The notes under the pieces are model-generated. The model did no database searches. It was not told where the DNA came from and saw only the letters and a list, made by a program, of their open reading frames with translations. From NCBI RefSeq assembly GCF_004348315.1, contig NZ_SMKC01000048.1, positions 1 through 33,823 of the forward strand: a stretch of DNA of 33,823 nt, written 5' to 3'. Both the position numbers and the translations under genes were made by a program. Shown here in pieces: positions 14,759 to 22,797 of the stretch (position 1 is its first letter; every line of letters starts with the position of its first letter). This DNA is from Streptomyces sp. 8K308 (GTDB taxonomy: Bacteria; Actinomycetota; Actinomycetes; Streptomycetales; Streptomycetaceae).

Positions 14759-16417
14759 TTACTCCAAGGCGGCGAGGGCGGACGGGAACTGCAGGCGGTG
14801 CTCGTCGTACGCGGTTTCGAGACTGGCCGCGTCCTTGATCCACTCTTCCATAAGGGTCGCAACCCGTTGGTCGTTGAACTCAATTTGTGATGGGGCGACT
14901 TGGTCCAGGACTTCGACCTCACCACCCTCCAGGCTTCGCTTCATGTTGAGGGCCGCCGCGATGCGGCGTAGATCGCTGACGAAGTCGAGCACCGTCACCC
15001 GCTCCTTGCCCTCCCGGAGTCGCAACCCCCTTCCCAGCTGCTGGACGAAGATGCGCCGGGAGTGAGTAACCCGGGCGAAACAGAGGATGTTGACGTCGGG
15101 GACGTCCACCCCCTCATTGAGGATGTCAACCGAGGTGAGGATGGGGACGTCGCCGCTACGGAAGGCTAGGAGGCGGCTTTGCCTCTCACGTTTGGCCAGG
15201 CCGGCGTGTAGGGCCAGGGCCCCGGACCACAAGGGGGTGCGACGCAGTAGTTCGGCTAGTCGCTCGGCGTGCTCAACTGTGCGGCAGAACACGATGGCTC
15301 GGGGATTGGCGGTTGCTGCCCATGCGGCAGCCAGCTCATCTCGGATGGACTCGTCCCGCTGTGGCAGGAAGAGACGGGCGTTGAGGTCAGCTAGGCCGTA
15401 CTCGTGCTCGCTAGCCGCTTTCACGACATCCCAGTCGACGTTGTCGACGAACAACCGGTAATCCACCTGTGCCAGGTAACCCCGACGCATGCCCTCCTCG
15501 ATGCCGAGCGTGTAGCTCGCCGGCCCGAAATGGTGGCTGATGTCGTGCGAGTCTCCTCGCCAGGGTGTGGCCGTGACGCCGAACTGCCTAGCGGTAGATA
15601 GCACGTCGAGCAGCTCGTCGTACTGACCGTCCTCGCCGACGTGGTGAGCCTCGTCAACCATGACGAGTGCCGGCCGGTAGCCGAAGCGGGCGGCTGGCAG
15701 AGCGGAGCCCACCGTGGCACACGTCACTCCGGACAGGTCGTCCGGGCGAGTATCCCCAGTGAGGAGACGGGTCGGGATGTCCTTGGGGAGGTGTCGCCAG
15801 AGGGCGCGCTCCAGCTGCTGGACAAGATCCTTGGCGTGAGCGACTACGAGAACCTGATCCGTGGGGTGACGGCGGAGGTGCGCCGCGATGACCTCGCCGC
15901 CGACCACCGTCTTGCCGAGCCCCGTAGCCAGGATGAGCAGGGCGCGTCCGTGTGAGTCCAGGTCCTTGTCCAGGGCCCAAAGGGCTTCGGCCTGGTAGGG
16001 GCGAGGCGTCACCTCTCCGAAGCGGGGCGGGATCCCTTTGAAGCTGCGGGCGAGGTGACCGCCCTCCCAGAGGTGGATGCTGGGACGGATACGCGACAGA
16101 ACGTCGACTCGGCGTCGGGTTTCCGAGCTGAAGCGGCTGTTAGTTACGACGACGGCCTGATGCGCGCTGTAGTGGTCTCGCGCGTTGTCGACCTCGTCCA
16201 CGGCTTCAGCGCCGACGACCCCCCGTCGCTTCCACTTGCACTGGAAGACCCACAGCTCTCCCCTCCGACGAGCGAGGACGTCGCCACCCTCGTCACCGGA
16301 GCCATCGATAACGGCGACGTCCGTGAAACCGAGATGCCAAAGGAGCCGCTCGACACGCCTAGGGAACTGCAGTGGCCCGGCGTCGAGAAGTGGGCCCGGG
16401 TCCAGGAAGCTGTGCAT
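14759..16417 (-). CDS. Mrr-type nuclease / DEAH helicase fusion
   Basis: 552 residues. The N-terminal 110 form a restriction-endonuclease-like domain: FPRRVERLLWHLGFTDVAVI, then D46 (GGDVLA) and Q59-x-K61 (VFQCKWK), the D...QxK signature of the Mrr family. A superfamily 2 helicase follows: motif I ATGLGKT at 164-170, motif II DEAH at 255-258, motif III TATP at 282-285, and QQLGRGLRLREGKE near the end as motif VI. The fusion should translocate on and cut DNA. It starts 14 bases after the GHKL ATPase gene, so they are co-transcribed. Such nuclease-helicase proteins occur in restriction systems with MORC-like ATPases. Confidence 0.88.
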   Translation of the reverse strand: MHSFLDPGPLLDAGPLQFPRRVERLLWHLGFTDVAVIDGSGDEGGDVLARRRGELWVFQCKWKRRGVVGAEAVDEVDNARDHYSAHQAVVVTNSRFSSETRRRVDVLSRIRPSIHLWEGGHLARSFKGIPPRFGEVTPRPYQAEALWALDKDLDSHGRALLILATGLGKTVVGGEVIAAHLRRHPTDQVLVVAHAKDLVQQLERALWRHLPKDIPTRLLTGDTRPDDLSGVTCATVGSALPAARFGYRPALVMVDEAHHVGEDGQYDELLDVLSTARQFGVTATPWRGDSHDISHHFGPASYTLGIEEGMRRGYLAQVDYRLFVDNVDWDVVKAASEHEYGLADLNARLFLPQRDESIRDELAAAWAATANPRAIVFCRTVEHAERLAELLRRTPLWSGALALHAGLAKRERQSRLLAFRSGDVPILTSVDILNEGVDVPDVNILCFARVTHSRRIFVQQLGRGLRLREGKERVTVLDFVSDLRRIAAALNMKRSLEGGEVEVLDQVAPSQIEFNDQRVATLMEEWIKDAASLETAYDEHRLQFPSALAALE

Positions 16418-16431
16418 CGCCTCTCCGATCC

Positions 16432-18765
16432 TCAGCTGTCGTCCGCGAGGTCACGGGCGATCAAGCGGCAGCTGACGCGAATGCGCCCCAACTCCTCTGG
16501 AGTGACCTTCGGCCGGTGCTGCGCGAGGAGCGCCAGGTCGCTCAGAGGGTTCATCAAGCGTTCCACGATCAAGTCGCGGGCGTCCGAGGCCGACAGCGCG
16601 GCATAGGAGCGTCGGAAGACCTTCCCGTCCATAAAGAGGGCCGGCGACTCGCTGATGACGCGCAGGACGGCACTGGCGGGAGCGAAACGGATGAAGTCCC
16701 CGTTGTTGACCGCCTCGTTCCAGTCGAGCCCGGGCTCGGACTCCAAGGCGAAACGCTCCTCGGCGGCCTCCCTCTCGTCCGCTCGTAGTTGCAGCCAGTG
16801 AACAGCGGGGGTCTCCGCGATCACCGGGGCCATCAAAGTGCGGATCCGCTCCAACAACCGCTCGGCCTCGTCGGCCATCGCGGTCGGTGTGAGGCGGGGG
16901 CTGGAGGAGCGCTCCTTGAACAGGAGCAGCAACTGCGACAGCGGCGTGGAGTTGTCGTTCTGCCGGACGCGCATGTACTCGGCCGCCTCCAGCAGCGCGA
17001 TGTCACGCATGTCTGCCCCGTGCTCTCGGTAGAGCTGGTGATCGGAGTCGACGAAGACCTCCAGCTGCGGAGAGCGCAGCATGATGGCGAAGGCCGGGGT
17101 CTCCTGATCCTTGGCGTTGGTGAGTCGCTGGTCCCGTACGGCCCAGACCCTCAGTTCGATCCGACCCATCTCGGGAATCAAGTACTCGCCGGCGAGGTCG
17201 GGGAACTGGTCCGCGTTGTCGCGATAACGCTGCAGCCTTTGTTCGAAGGTTTCTACCGGCGCCGGATCGTCGGCCAGCGGTACGTCCTCTGCCCCGGGGA
17301 CTTCCTGATCGCCGTTCTCCTCGCCAGGAGTGACGGGCCCAAGGCCCGGCAGGAGCTCGTCGGTGTCACTGTCCGAGTCGGAACCCGGGTCGTCCTGGTG
17401 CGGATGATCGTGGCCGTAGGCCGCCTCGTACCAGATATCGTCGCTCTGGTAGTCGGGATGGTCGTCCCGAAACAGCTTCGCCCACTGGACGGTCTTCTCG
17501 TGGATGGCTTCCTTGCCGTTTCCGGGTACCAAGTAGTTCAGGCCGGGGTCCTGGCGGCGGAAGCCTGAGTACAGGAGTGCGAGCGGGCCGTCGTTTTCCG
17601 GGAGCTGGCGCCGCTTGGCGATCTCCGGGCGCAGCGGACTCTCCCCACGAATGGCCCGCAGTACCTGGTGCCACTCGGCGGTCTCGAACTCGAACGCAGT
17701 CTTCTGGTAGTTCGGGGTGACGTGGTCGCAGTGGATCTCCCCGACGATGCGCCCAGTCGCGGCCTTGGAGTCGATCGGGTACTCGAGTTCTGGCTCGCCG
17801 AGGCCGTCCTCGTCGGTCCAGTAGAAGACCCGCTTGTCCTTGAGGAGGATCTTTCGGCCGTTGCGCAGGAAGTCGATGCCATAGTCCGTGCGGTGAACGT
17901 AGCGCTGGATCCCGAGCCAGCCCCAGATACGGCGGGAACGAACCTCAAGCCGGTCCTGGTCACACTCACGGCAGCGATCAACGTCGAGCGGGTTCCAGTA
18001 CCCGCAGGCCATGCACGCCTTCTTGTCCGAGAGGGGGACGTCTATGCGCTGAACGGCGCTGATCTCAACGCCTCGCCGTGTGACGGTGCGCTTCTCATCC
18101 CAGACACACGGCTTCCTGGGAGGCAGCTTCTTGCCGTTGATCGTCAGTCGGAAGCCCCGCTCGGTGAGGAGGTAGCTGTACACATCACCCAGCTTTTCCC
18201 TGATCACCTTGAGGGCGTTGGGGCGACGAAGCGCCTCGAACTGCTCCCCCTTGAGGTCGCTGATGGTGATGACGGTCCCGTGCTCAGCAGGGTTCGCCTT
18301 GGGCACCTGGCGGTACGGAGCCTGGTACGCGGCCGACGCCTCGATCTGCGGAAGATCAAGCGTGACCTCGGTCCAGTAGGAGTCGCCGGAACGCCCTGTA
18401 CGGACGACCGTCTTGCGACCGAGGCGGGCTGTCGCGATGTTGAAGCCCATGCCGAACAGACCGAGCGCGCCGTGTCGGCCGTTTCCGCTCCAGCCAGCGC
18501 TGATCGCATTACGCACCTCGTCCAGACTCATGCCTCGGCCGTTGTCCTGGACGATCACTTCAGCCGTAGACCGGAAGTCCTGCGCGGTCGGCAGCGAGAT
18601 GCTCACGGTGGGCCTCTCGCCGCCCGTCTCGGGAGAGGACTGGAACACGTCGAAGGCGTTGTCCACGAGCTCGGCGAGGCACTGCCAGGCCGCGAACTCG
18701 ATGTCCCCCAGGACACCGAGGATGCGGGGGTGCGGCATCACGTTGATGTACTGGCCCTCAGACAT
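16432..18765 (-). CDS. GHKL (MORC/HSP90-like) ATPase with zinc motif
   Basis: 777 residues from ATG 18765, with GGGGAG 9 bases upstream. ATP-site motifs are complete: motif N AELVDNAFD (E32, N36), G1 QDNGRGM (74-79) and G2 GLFGMGF (102-108). A four-cysteine site, CMACGYWNPLDVDRCREC (C251, C254, C265, C268), follows the transducer part. Near 455-520 is a long acidic linker of Asp, Ser and Pro, then a helical C-terminal region. The family dimerises on ATP, and prokaryotic MORC relatives are known in restriction neighbourhoods with helicases and methylases (work from the Aravind group). Here it heads an operon with the nuclease-helicase and the unknown 205-residue protein. Confidence 0.88.
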   Translation of the reverse strand: MSEGQYINVMPHPRILGVLGDIEFAAWQCLAELVDNAFDVFQSSPETGGERPTVSISLPTAQDFRSTAEVIVQDNGRGMSLDEVRNAISAGWSGNGRHGALGLFGMGFNIATARLGRKTVVRTGRSGDSYWTEVTLDLPQIEASAAYQAPYRQVPKANPAEHGTVITISDLKGEQFEALRRPNALKVIREKLGDVYSYLLTERGFRLTINGKKLPPRKPCVWDEKRTVTRRGVEISAVQRIDVPLSDKKACMACGYWNPLDVDRCRECDQDRLEVRSRRIWGWLGIQRYVHRTDYGIDFLRNGRKILLKDKRVFYWTDEDGLGEPELEYPIDSKAATGRIVGEIHCDHVTPNYQKTAFEFETAEWHQVLRAIRGESPLRPEIAKRRQLPENDGPLALLYSGFRRQDPGLNYLVPGNGKEAIHEKTVQWAKLFRDDHPDYQSDDIWYEAAYGHDHPHQDDPGSDSDSDTDELLPGLGPVTPGEENGDQEVPGAEDVPLADDPAPVETFEQRLQRYRDNADQFPDLAGEYLIPEMGRIELRVWAVRDQRLTNAKDQETPAFAIMLRSPQLEVFVDSDHQLYREHGADMRDIALLEAAEYMRVRQNDNSTPLSQLLLLFKERSSSPRLTPTAMADEAERLLERIRTLMAPVIAETPAVHWLQLRADEREAAEERFALESEPGLDWNEAVNNGDFIRFAPASAVLRVISESPALFMDGKVFRRSYAALSASDARDLIVERLMNPLSDLALLAQHRPKVTPEELGRIRVSCRLIARDLADDS

Positions 18766-18898
18766 GCGTCGTCGCTCCCCGGGTGACCGCGTCGTCCTTG
18801 ATGAAGTGCGTATGACCGGCGGGGACTGAGCTTCGCGTTGCCCGCGACTCGCCCCCCCAGATACCTCGCGTCAGCATGCGTTTACTCTACTGACGCCC

Positions 18899-18911
18899 AC
18901 TGACAATCAGT
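18899..18911. promoter_or_regulatory. ACTGA-N3-TCAGT palindrome in the divergent region
   Basis: It lies between the GHKL gene (minus, 18765) and the AbrB-like gene (plus, 18993), with a further ACTGAC at 18889-18894. The intergenic region is the only one that could carry both promoters. The site is short, so this is a weak candidate operator. Confidence 0.3.
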
Positions 18912-18992
18912 TCGGGATCCGCAGGACCAGCCCGCGCACCAGCGGCGACGCACCGCCGACGATCCTTCCTCACGCATGCCAGACTGGTTCTC

Positions 18993-19181
18993 ATGATCCG
19001 AGAGCCCGCCGAGGTAACCATCGATGAGAACGGTCGGGTCGAGCTGCCCGTGGGCCTACTGGCGGAGGCCGGCCTTGGATGCGGCAGCCGTCTGCTCGCC
19101 TATAGCGCGGGCGACGGCCGCATCGTGCTACGTCGCGCTGAGGACGCCGTCGCCGACCTTCTGGGAGATGGCGACCTGTGA
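18993..19181 (+). CDS. AbrB/MazE-like small DNA-binding protein
   Basis: 62 residues. The N-terminal 45 read VTIDENGRVELPVGLLAEAG and then GSRLLAYSAGDGRIVLRR, the swapped-hairpin AbrB/SpoVT fold. ATG 18993 has no ribosome binding site, so the message is probably leaderless. It sits between the methyltransferase-Vsr pair and the ATPase operon and is divergent from the latter. Its last 54 bases overlap the end of the Vsr gene on the other strand. No toxin gene is beside it, so a regulator of the restriction genes is more likely than an antitoxin; that is inference. Confidence 0.75.
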   Translation: MIREPAEVTIDENGRVELPVGLLAEAGLGCGSRLLAYSAGDGRIVLRRAEDAVADLLGDGDL

Positions 19182-19988
19182 AGCACGCGTCTTAGGAGCC
19201 GTGACCCGGCGCCGCGCCCTCACAAGGGCGATGATCTTGTCAGCCGCCTCCGATGGGTCCTCGTGCTCCCAGACCCGCACAGGCAGCCACCCCGACTGCT
19301 CCAACAGGCGGTTGGTCTCGGAATCCCTCGCGCGGTTCCCCTCGATCTTGTCTCGCCAGAACTCCTCGTTCGTTCCCGGCCACCGGCAGTGATCCGGACA
19401 GCCGTGCCAGAAGCACCCATCCACGAACACGGCCACCCTCACGCCGGGGAAGGCCACGTCAGCGGTTCGCCGCACACTCGCCATAGGGCGATGCGAGACG
19501 CGGTATCGCACGCCCCGCTCATGCAGGTGTTTGCGTAGGAGCTTCTCCGGGGTCGTGTCACGTGATCGGTTACCCCGCATGGAGGCACGAACCGAGCGGC
19601 TCGCCGCCCAGGACGACGCCGGCGTTTCCTCCTCGGGCAGCACGTGGCCACGCTCGATTGCCCTGCGCCAAGCCTCGGCGAGGTTCTCGCGTCGGGTGGC
19701 GTGGTCGACCTCCCCGAGGTACACGGGCTTTCGCGTGGTCCCCCTGTCCGACCAGCGCAAATAGGCCCGGATCCGGCGGGTCTTGGTCAGCATCTTAAGC
19801 TCGACGGACGCGCGCGCTCGGCGGCCATCGCCCAAGTCTACCCAGCGCCGGTCCGGCCCGCCCGCGGCTTTGTCCTGCTCCGCCGTCGCTTGAGCCCTCG
19901 TCCTGCCAGGCCGCCCTTTCCAAGCCCGCTCGGGTGGCTGCTTGTCCTTCCAGCGGGCCTGGCGTGGAGTCGCTTTCGCGGAGGTCAC
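19128..19988 (-). CDS. Vsr-like endonuclease with extra N-terminal domain
   Basis: 286 residues. The C-terminal half is Vsr: MRGNRSRDTTPEKLLRKHL at 137-155, RTADVAFPGVRVAVFVDGCF with the catalytic Asp at 177, WHGCPDHC (zinc cysteines and histidines), and LLEQSGWLPVRVWEHE. Vsr enzymes nick at T:G mismatches left by deamination of 5-methylcytosine. In some restriction systems relatives act as the nuclease. Residues 1-130 are additional and contain a strand-rich stretch (VELKMLTKTRRIRAYLRWSD) that I cannot assign. GTG 19988 overlaps the methyltransferase stop by 4 bases (GTGA), so expression is coupled. The 3' end overlaps the AbrB-like gene by 54 bases. Confidence 0.88.
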   Translation of the reverse strand: MTSAKATPRQARWKDKQPPERAWKGRPGRTRAQATAEQDKAAGGPDRRWVDLGDGRRARASVELKMLTKTRRIRAYLRWSDRGTTRKPVYLGEVDHATRRENLAEAWRRAIERGHVLPEEETPASSWAASRSVRASMRGNRSRDTTPEKLLRKHLHERGVRYRVSHRPMASVRRTADVAFPGVRVAVFVDGCFWHGCPDHCRWPGTNEEFWRDKIEGNRARDSETNRLLEQSGWLPVRVWEHEDPSEAADKIIALVRARRRVTAPKTRASQVAISQKVGDGVLSAT

Positions 19989-21316
19989 CGTGTGCTCCGC
20001 GCGTTGTCCAAGGCGGTAGCCACTGCCTTAGCGAAGACCTCACCCAACAGAACGGGAACGGCGTTCCCGAGTTGACGCATCTGCTCTCCTCGTGGACCCT
20101 CCAGCACCCAATTGTCCGGGAACGTCATCACGCGAGCCGTCTCCCGGACGGTCATGTACCGGTGCTTGTACCTCCATCCGCCCGGAGCGGAGGGGTCGCG
20201 AACGCGGTCGTCGGTCAGCATCACCGACTCACCGCCCGGCACCCCGTGGACGCCCGCCTTCACCGTTTTCGCCGGGCGGTCCAGCTCGTTGGGAGTGTGC
20301 CCCTTGTAGATGCGCGCGCCGGGCCAGCCGATGTGGTTCGTCACGCCTCCCAGGTAGCGCTCCTGTCGGTCGAGGTGTGCCCAGGGAACGGGCGGCAGGG
20401 GCGGCTCACCGTTCAGTCCGGCGAGCGCGTCACGGAATGTCCTCCAGGGAAGGAGTGACGCCTCCTCGGTATCGAAGGCGGTCTGCTTCGGCAGCTCCGC
20501 CATGACTCGATCGCGGACGTGGTCCGGCACTTGGTGGCGGTCCCAGTAGTCGCCCTCCCGCATGGAGCGGACCAGGGCGGCATGTGAGTGGGTGGGCTTC
20601 ACGCTCCGCTCGAACGCCTCAATGTCCACCCCGAGGTCTCGGCGGAAGGCGACGATGATCACCCGGTTCCTGACCTGCGGCACCCCGTAGTTCGCCGCGT
20701 TGACGTTAGTAGCGACGACGTCATAAAGCTCGTGGCCTCCAGATGGGTCGGAGGTACGGCCGGCCTTCAAGTCGGCATCGTAAGCACGCAGGAGCGCGTC
20801 GTGCTCCTGCCACGTGCTGTCCGGATCGCGTTCCAGGTACGGATAGGCCAACTCCCGCAGGATGTATTGGAAGTAGGGCTCGAAGGACTTACGCCGAAGA
20901 CCGACCACGTTCTCGCAGATGACGGCCTTCGGCTGGATCTCGCGAACGGCACGGAACATCTCTGGGAACATGTTCCGCTTGTCCTCGTCCCCCTTGGCGA
21001 TCCCCCCCAGGCTGAACGGCTGACAAGGCGGCCCGCCAGCCAGCACGTCAACCTTGCCACTCAGATACTTCATGTCGAGCCCGCGGACATCGCCTTTGAC
21101 GAGGGGGACGGGGCCGCCAGGCTCCGGGATCCACTCCTCCGGGCCCCGCTCCTTGGCGCCGTTCGCCTCCAGCGTCTCGCAGGCGCGTGTGGCGACCTCG
21201 CTGTAGAGGAGCGGCCTGAAACCCGCCCGCCCGACGGCCATGGCCAAGCCGCCACCGCCGGCGAACAGCTCCACCGCCGTACGGTCAGGAGATCGTTCTT
21301 CTTGCTGCTCAGACAT
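19985..21316 (-). CDS. DNA cytosine-5 methyltransferase
   Basis: 443 residues from ATG 21316. Motif I is VELFAGGGGLAMAVGRAGF (15-33). Motif IV is GGPPCQPFS (94-102) with catalytic Cys98. Motif VI is ENV (135-137) and motif VIII QVRNRVIIV (from 214). Motif IX is VRETARVMTFP and motif X QLGNAVPVLLGEV. The target recognition region between VIII and IX is about 150 residues, so specificity cannot be read. It would mark host DNA so the nuclease partners spare it. DISARM class 2 also uses a C5 methylase (DrmMII), so this enzyme might serve both neighbouring sets. A leaderless promoter is likely at 21323-21351. Confidence 0.93.
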   Translation of the reverse strand: MSEQQEERSPDRTAVELFAGGGGLAMAVGRAGFRPLLYSEVATRACETLEANGAKERGPEEWIPEPGGPVPLVKGDVRGLDMKYLSGKVDVLAGGPPCQPFSLGGIAKGDEDKRNMFPEMFRAVREIQPKAVICENVVGLRRKSFEPYFQYILRELAYPYLERDPDSTWQEHDALLRAYDADLKAGRTSDPSGGHELYDVVATNVNAANYGVPQVRNRVIIVAFRRDLGVDIEAFERSVKPTHSHAALVRSMREGDYWDRHQVPDHVRDRVMAELPKQTAFDTEEASLLPWRTFRDALAGLNGEPPLPPVPWAHLDRQERYLGGVTNHIGWPGARIYKGHTPNELDRPAKTVKAGVHGVPGGESVMLTDDRVRDPSAPGGWRYKHRYMTVRETARVMTFPDNWVLEGPRGEQMRQLGNAVPVLLGEVFAKAVATALDNARSTR

Positions 21317-21322
21317 TGTAAA

Positions 21323-21351
21323 ACCATACCGCGGAGTAGGGCTCTTGGGAA
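21323..21351 (-). promoter_or_regulatory. Probable leaderless promoter of the methyltransferase
   Basis: On the minus strand TTCCCA and TATGGT are separated by 17 bases, and the -10 box ends 6 bases before ATG 21316. No Shine-Dalgarno sequence is present, which fits a leaderless transcript. The rest of 21383-21553 shows no gene. Confidence 0.45.
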
Positions 21352-21553
21352 GGGTGATGCACTGAGCCATCACCTGAGTCAAGGGGGCGCGTTGGGTTTA
21401 TAGGCGTGCGATACCGCCAGACGTCCCGCGTTTTTTTCGCGCCCCACGTACCCGGCAACAGTCCCGCCTGGCGAGGCACGGTGGCCAAGGAGAGGACAGG
21501 CACGGATTCAGCCGCCTACGGGCGGGTCGACCCAAAGGTGCGCTCTCGGCCAA

Positions 21554-22726
21554 CTACGACAGTGATCTCCGGACCGCGTCGACCAGTACAGCCGCACGCA
21601 CGTCGTCACCGCCCGTGATGATCTTGTTCATCGCGTATCCGAAGGCAACACCATGCTCCGGATCGGCGAAGGCGAGCGACCCTCCTCGGCCCGTGTGCCC
21701 GAATGACCTCGGCCCGATCATCGGGTTGCTCTCGGTGGGCAGCATGTACCCGGCGCTGAAGCGGCTAGGGATCAGCATGACCTGGTCCTTACCGTTGGCC
21801 TGCTCCTCGGTCGCCGACGTCAGGGCGCTCGGGGAGAGCAGGCGAACTCCGTCCACCTCGCCGATCAGCGCGGCGTACATGCGCGCCAGCGCGCGTGCGG
21901 TGCCGATGCCGTTGGAGGCCGGGAGTTCCGCGGCCTGTACCTCCGGTGAGTCGAAGTCGATCTCGGAAGGGTCGGTGACAGCGTACGCCCTGTTGCTGAA
22001 TGAGTTCGGGTCCCGCCATGCGCCGACCTGCTCGCGGAGTTCCTCGGGCACCGACTCGGTGGGCAGTGTGGTGAGGTCGACGTCGGGCCGCTGGTGCACC
22101 ATGCGGCTGACTCGATCGCGCTCGCCGACGGGCAAGCCGATGAAGAAGTCCAAGCACAGCGGGGCCGCGATCTCGTCGGCGAAGAAGCGGCCCGGTGAGC
22201 GGCCGGACACCCGTCGGATCACCTCGCCGACCAGCCAGCCCCAGGTCCGGCCGTGGTAGCCGTGCGCTGTGCCCGGAGTCCAGAGGGGGCGTTGCGCGGC
22301 CAGTGCAGCCGTCATCGGGTGCCAGGCCAGCGCATCCTTCAACGGCACCGGCTGGTCCAGCGCGACCAGGCCGGCCTGGTGGGATAGGAGCCAGCGCACC
22401 GGGATGTCCGCCTTGCCGTTCGCGGCGAACTCCGGCCAGTACTTCGCGACGGGCGCGTCCAGGTCGAGTGCTCCGCGCTCGGCCAGCATGTGCACGGCGG
22501 TGGCGGTCGCTCCTTTGGTCGCCGAGTAGACCAGTTGCAGCGTGTCACGCGTCCAGGGATGACCGGTTTCGGCGTCGGCCACGCCACCCCACAGGTCCAC
22601 CACCGGTCGGCCGTTCCGGTACACGCACACCGCCGCGCCGAGGTCTCCGTGCCGGGTGAAGTTCTCCATGAACGCCGCCCGCACCGGCTCGAACCCGGGG
22701 GCCACCTCACCGTTGATCGTCGTCAT
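21554..22726 (-). CDS. Serine hydrolase, class C beta-lactamase / EstB family
   Basis: 390 residues. The active-site serine motif is SATK (68-71), the tyrosine motif lies in GYHGRTWGWLVGEVI near 157, and HTGRGGSLAFAD near the C-terminus is the third motif. The fold is that of penicillin-binding-protein-like esterases (Pfam beta-lactamase). No signal peptide is present, so it should be cytoplasmic and more likely an esterase than a resistance enzyme. I start at ATG 22726 (AGGA 8 bases before) rather than ATG 22735. It stands alone. Nothing links it to the defence genes. Confidence 0.9.
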   Translation of the reverse strand: MTTINGEVAPGFEPVRAAFMENFTRHGDLGAAVCVYRNGRPVVDLWGGVADAETGHPWTRDTLQLVYSATKGATATAVHMLAERGALDLDAPVAKYWPEFAANGKADIPVRWLLSHQAGLVALDQPVPLKDALAWHPMTAALAAQRPLWTPGTAHGYHGRTWGWLVGEVIRRVSGRSPGRFFADEIAAPLCLDFFIGLPVGERDRVSRMVHQRPDVDLTTLPTESVPEELREQVGAWRDPNSFSNRAYAVTDPSEIDFDSPEVQAAELPASNGIGTARALARMYAALIGEVDGVRLLSPSALTSATEEQANGKDQVMLIPSRFSAGYMLPTESNPMIGPRSFGHTGRGGSLAFADPEHGVAFGYAMNKIITGGDDVRAAVLVDAVRRSLS

Positions 22727-22797
22727 GTCGGCCATCCTGGCAGTCTTGCAGCCCTCTTCACCGAGACGGCTCGTCCCCGGTGGTCAGACGGTCGACA

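Noticed and set aside
3700..16000. Many long frames antisense to the defence genes
   Set aside because: They mirror real genes in a GC-rich genome and have biased composition and no motifs.
8020..21316. A drmC-type phospholipase D gene or a DrmE gene
   Set aside because: No HxKxxxxD motif was found in any likely product here, so the full DISARM set is not claimed.
21406..21618. Plus-strand frame of 70 codons upstream of the methylase
   Set aside because: Arginine-rich composition, no ribosome binding site, and its 3' end is antisense to the serine hydrolase.
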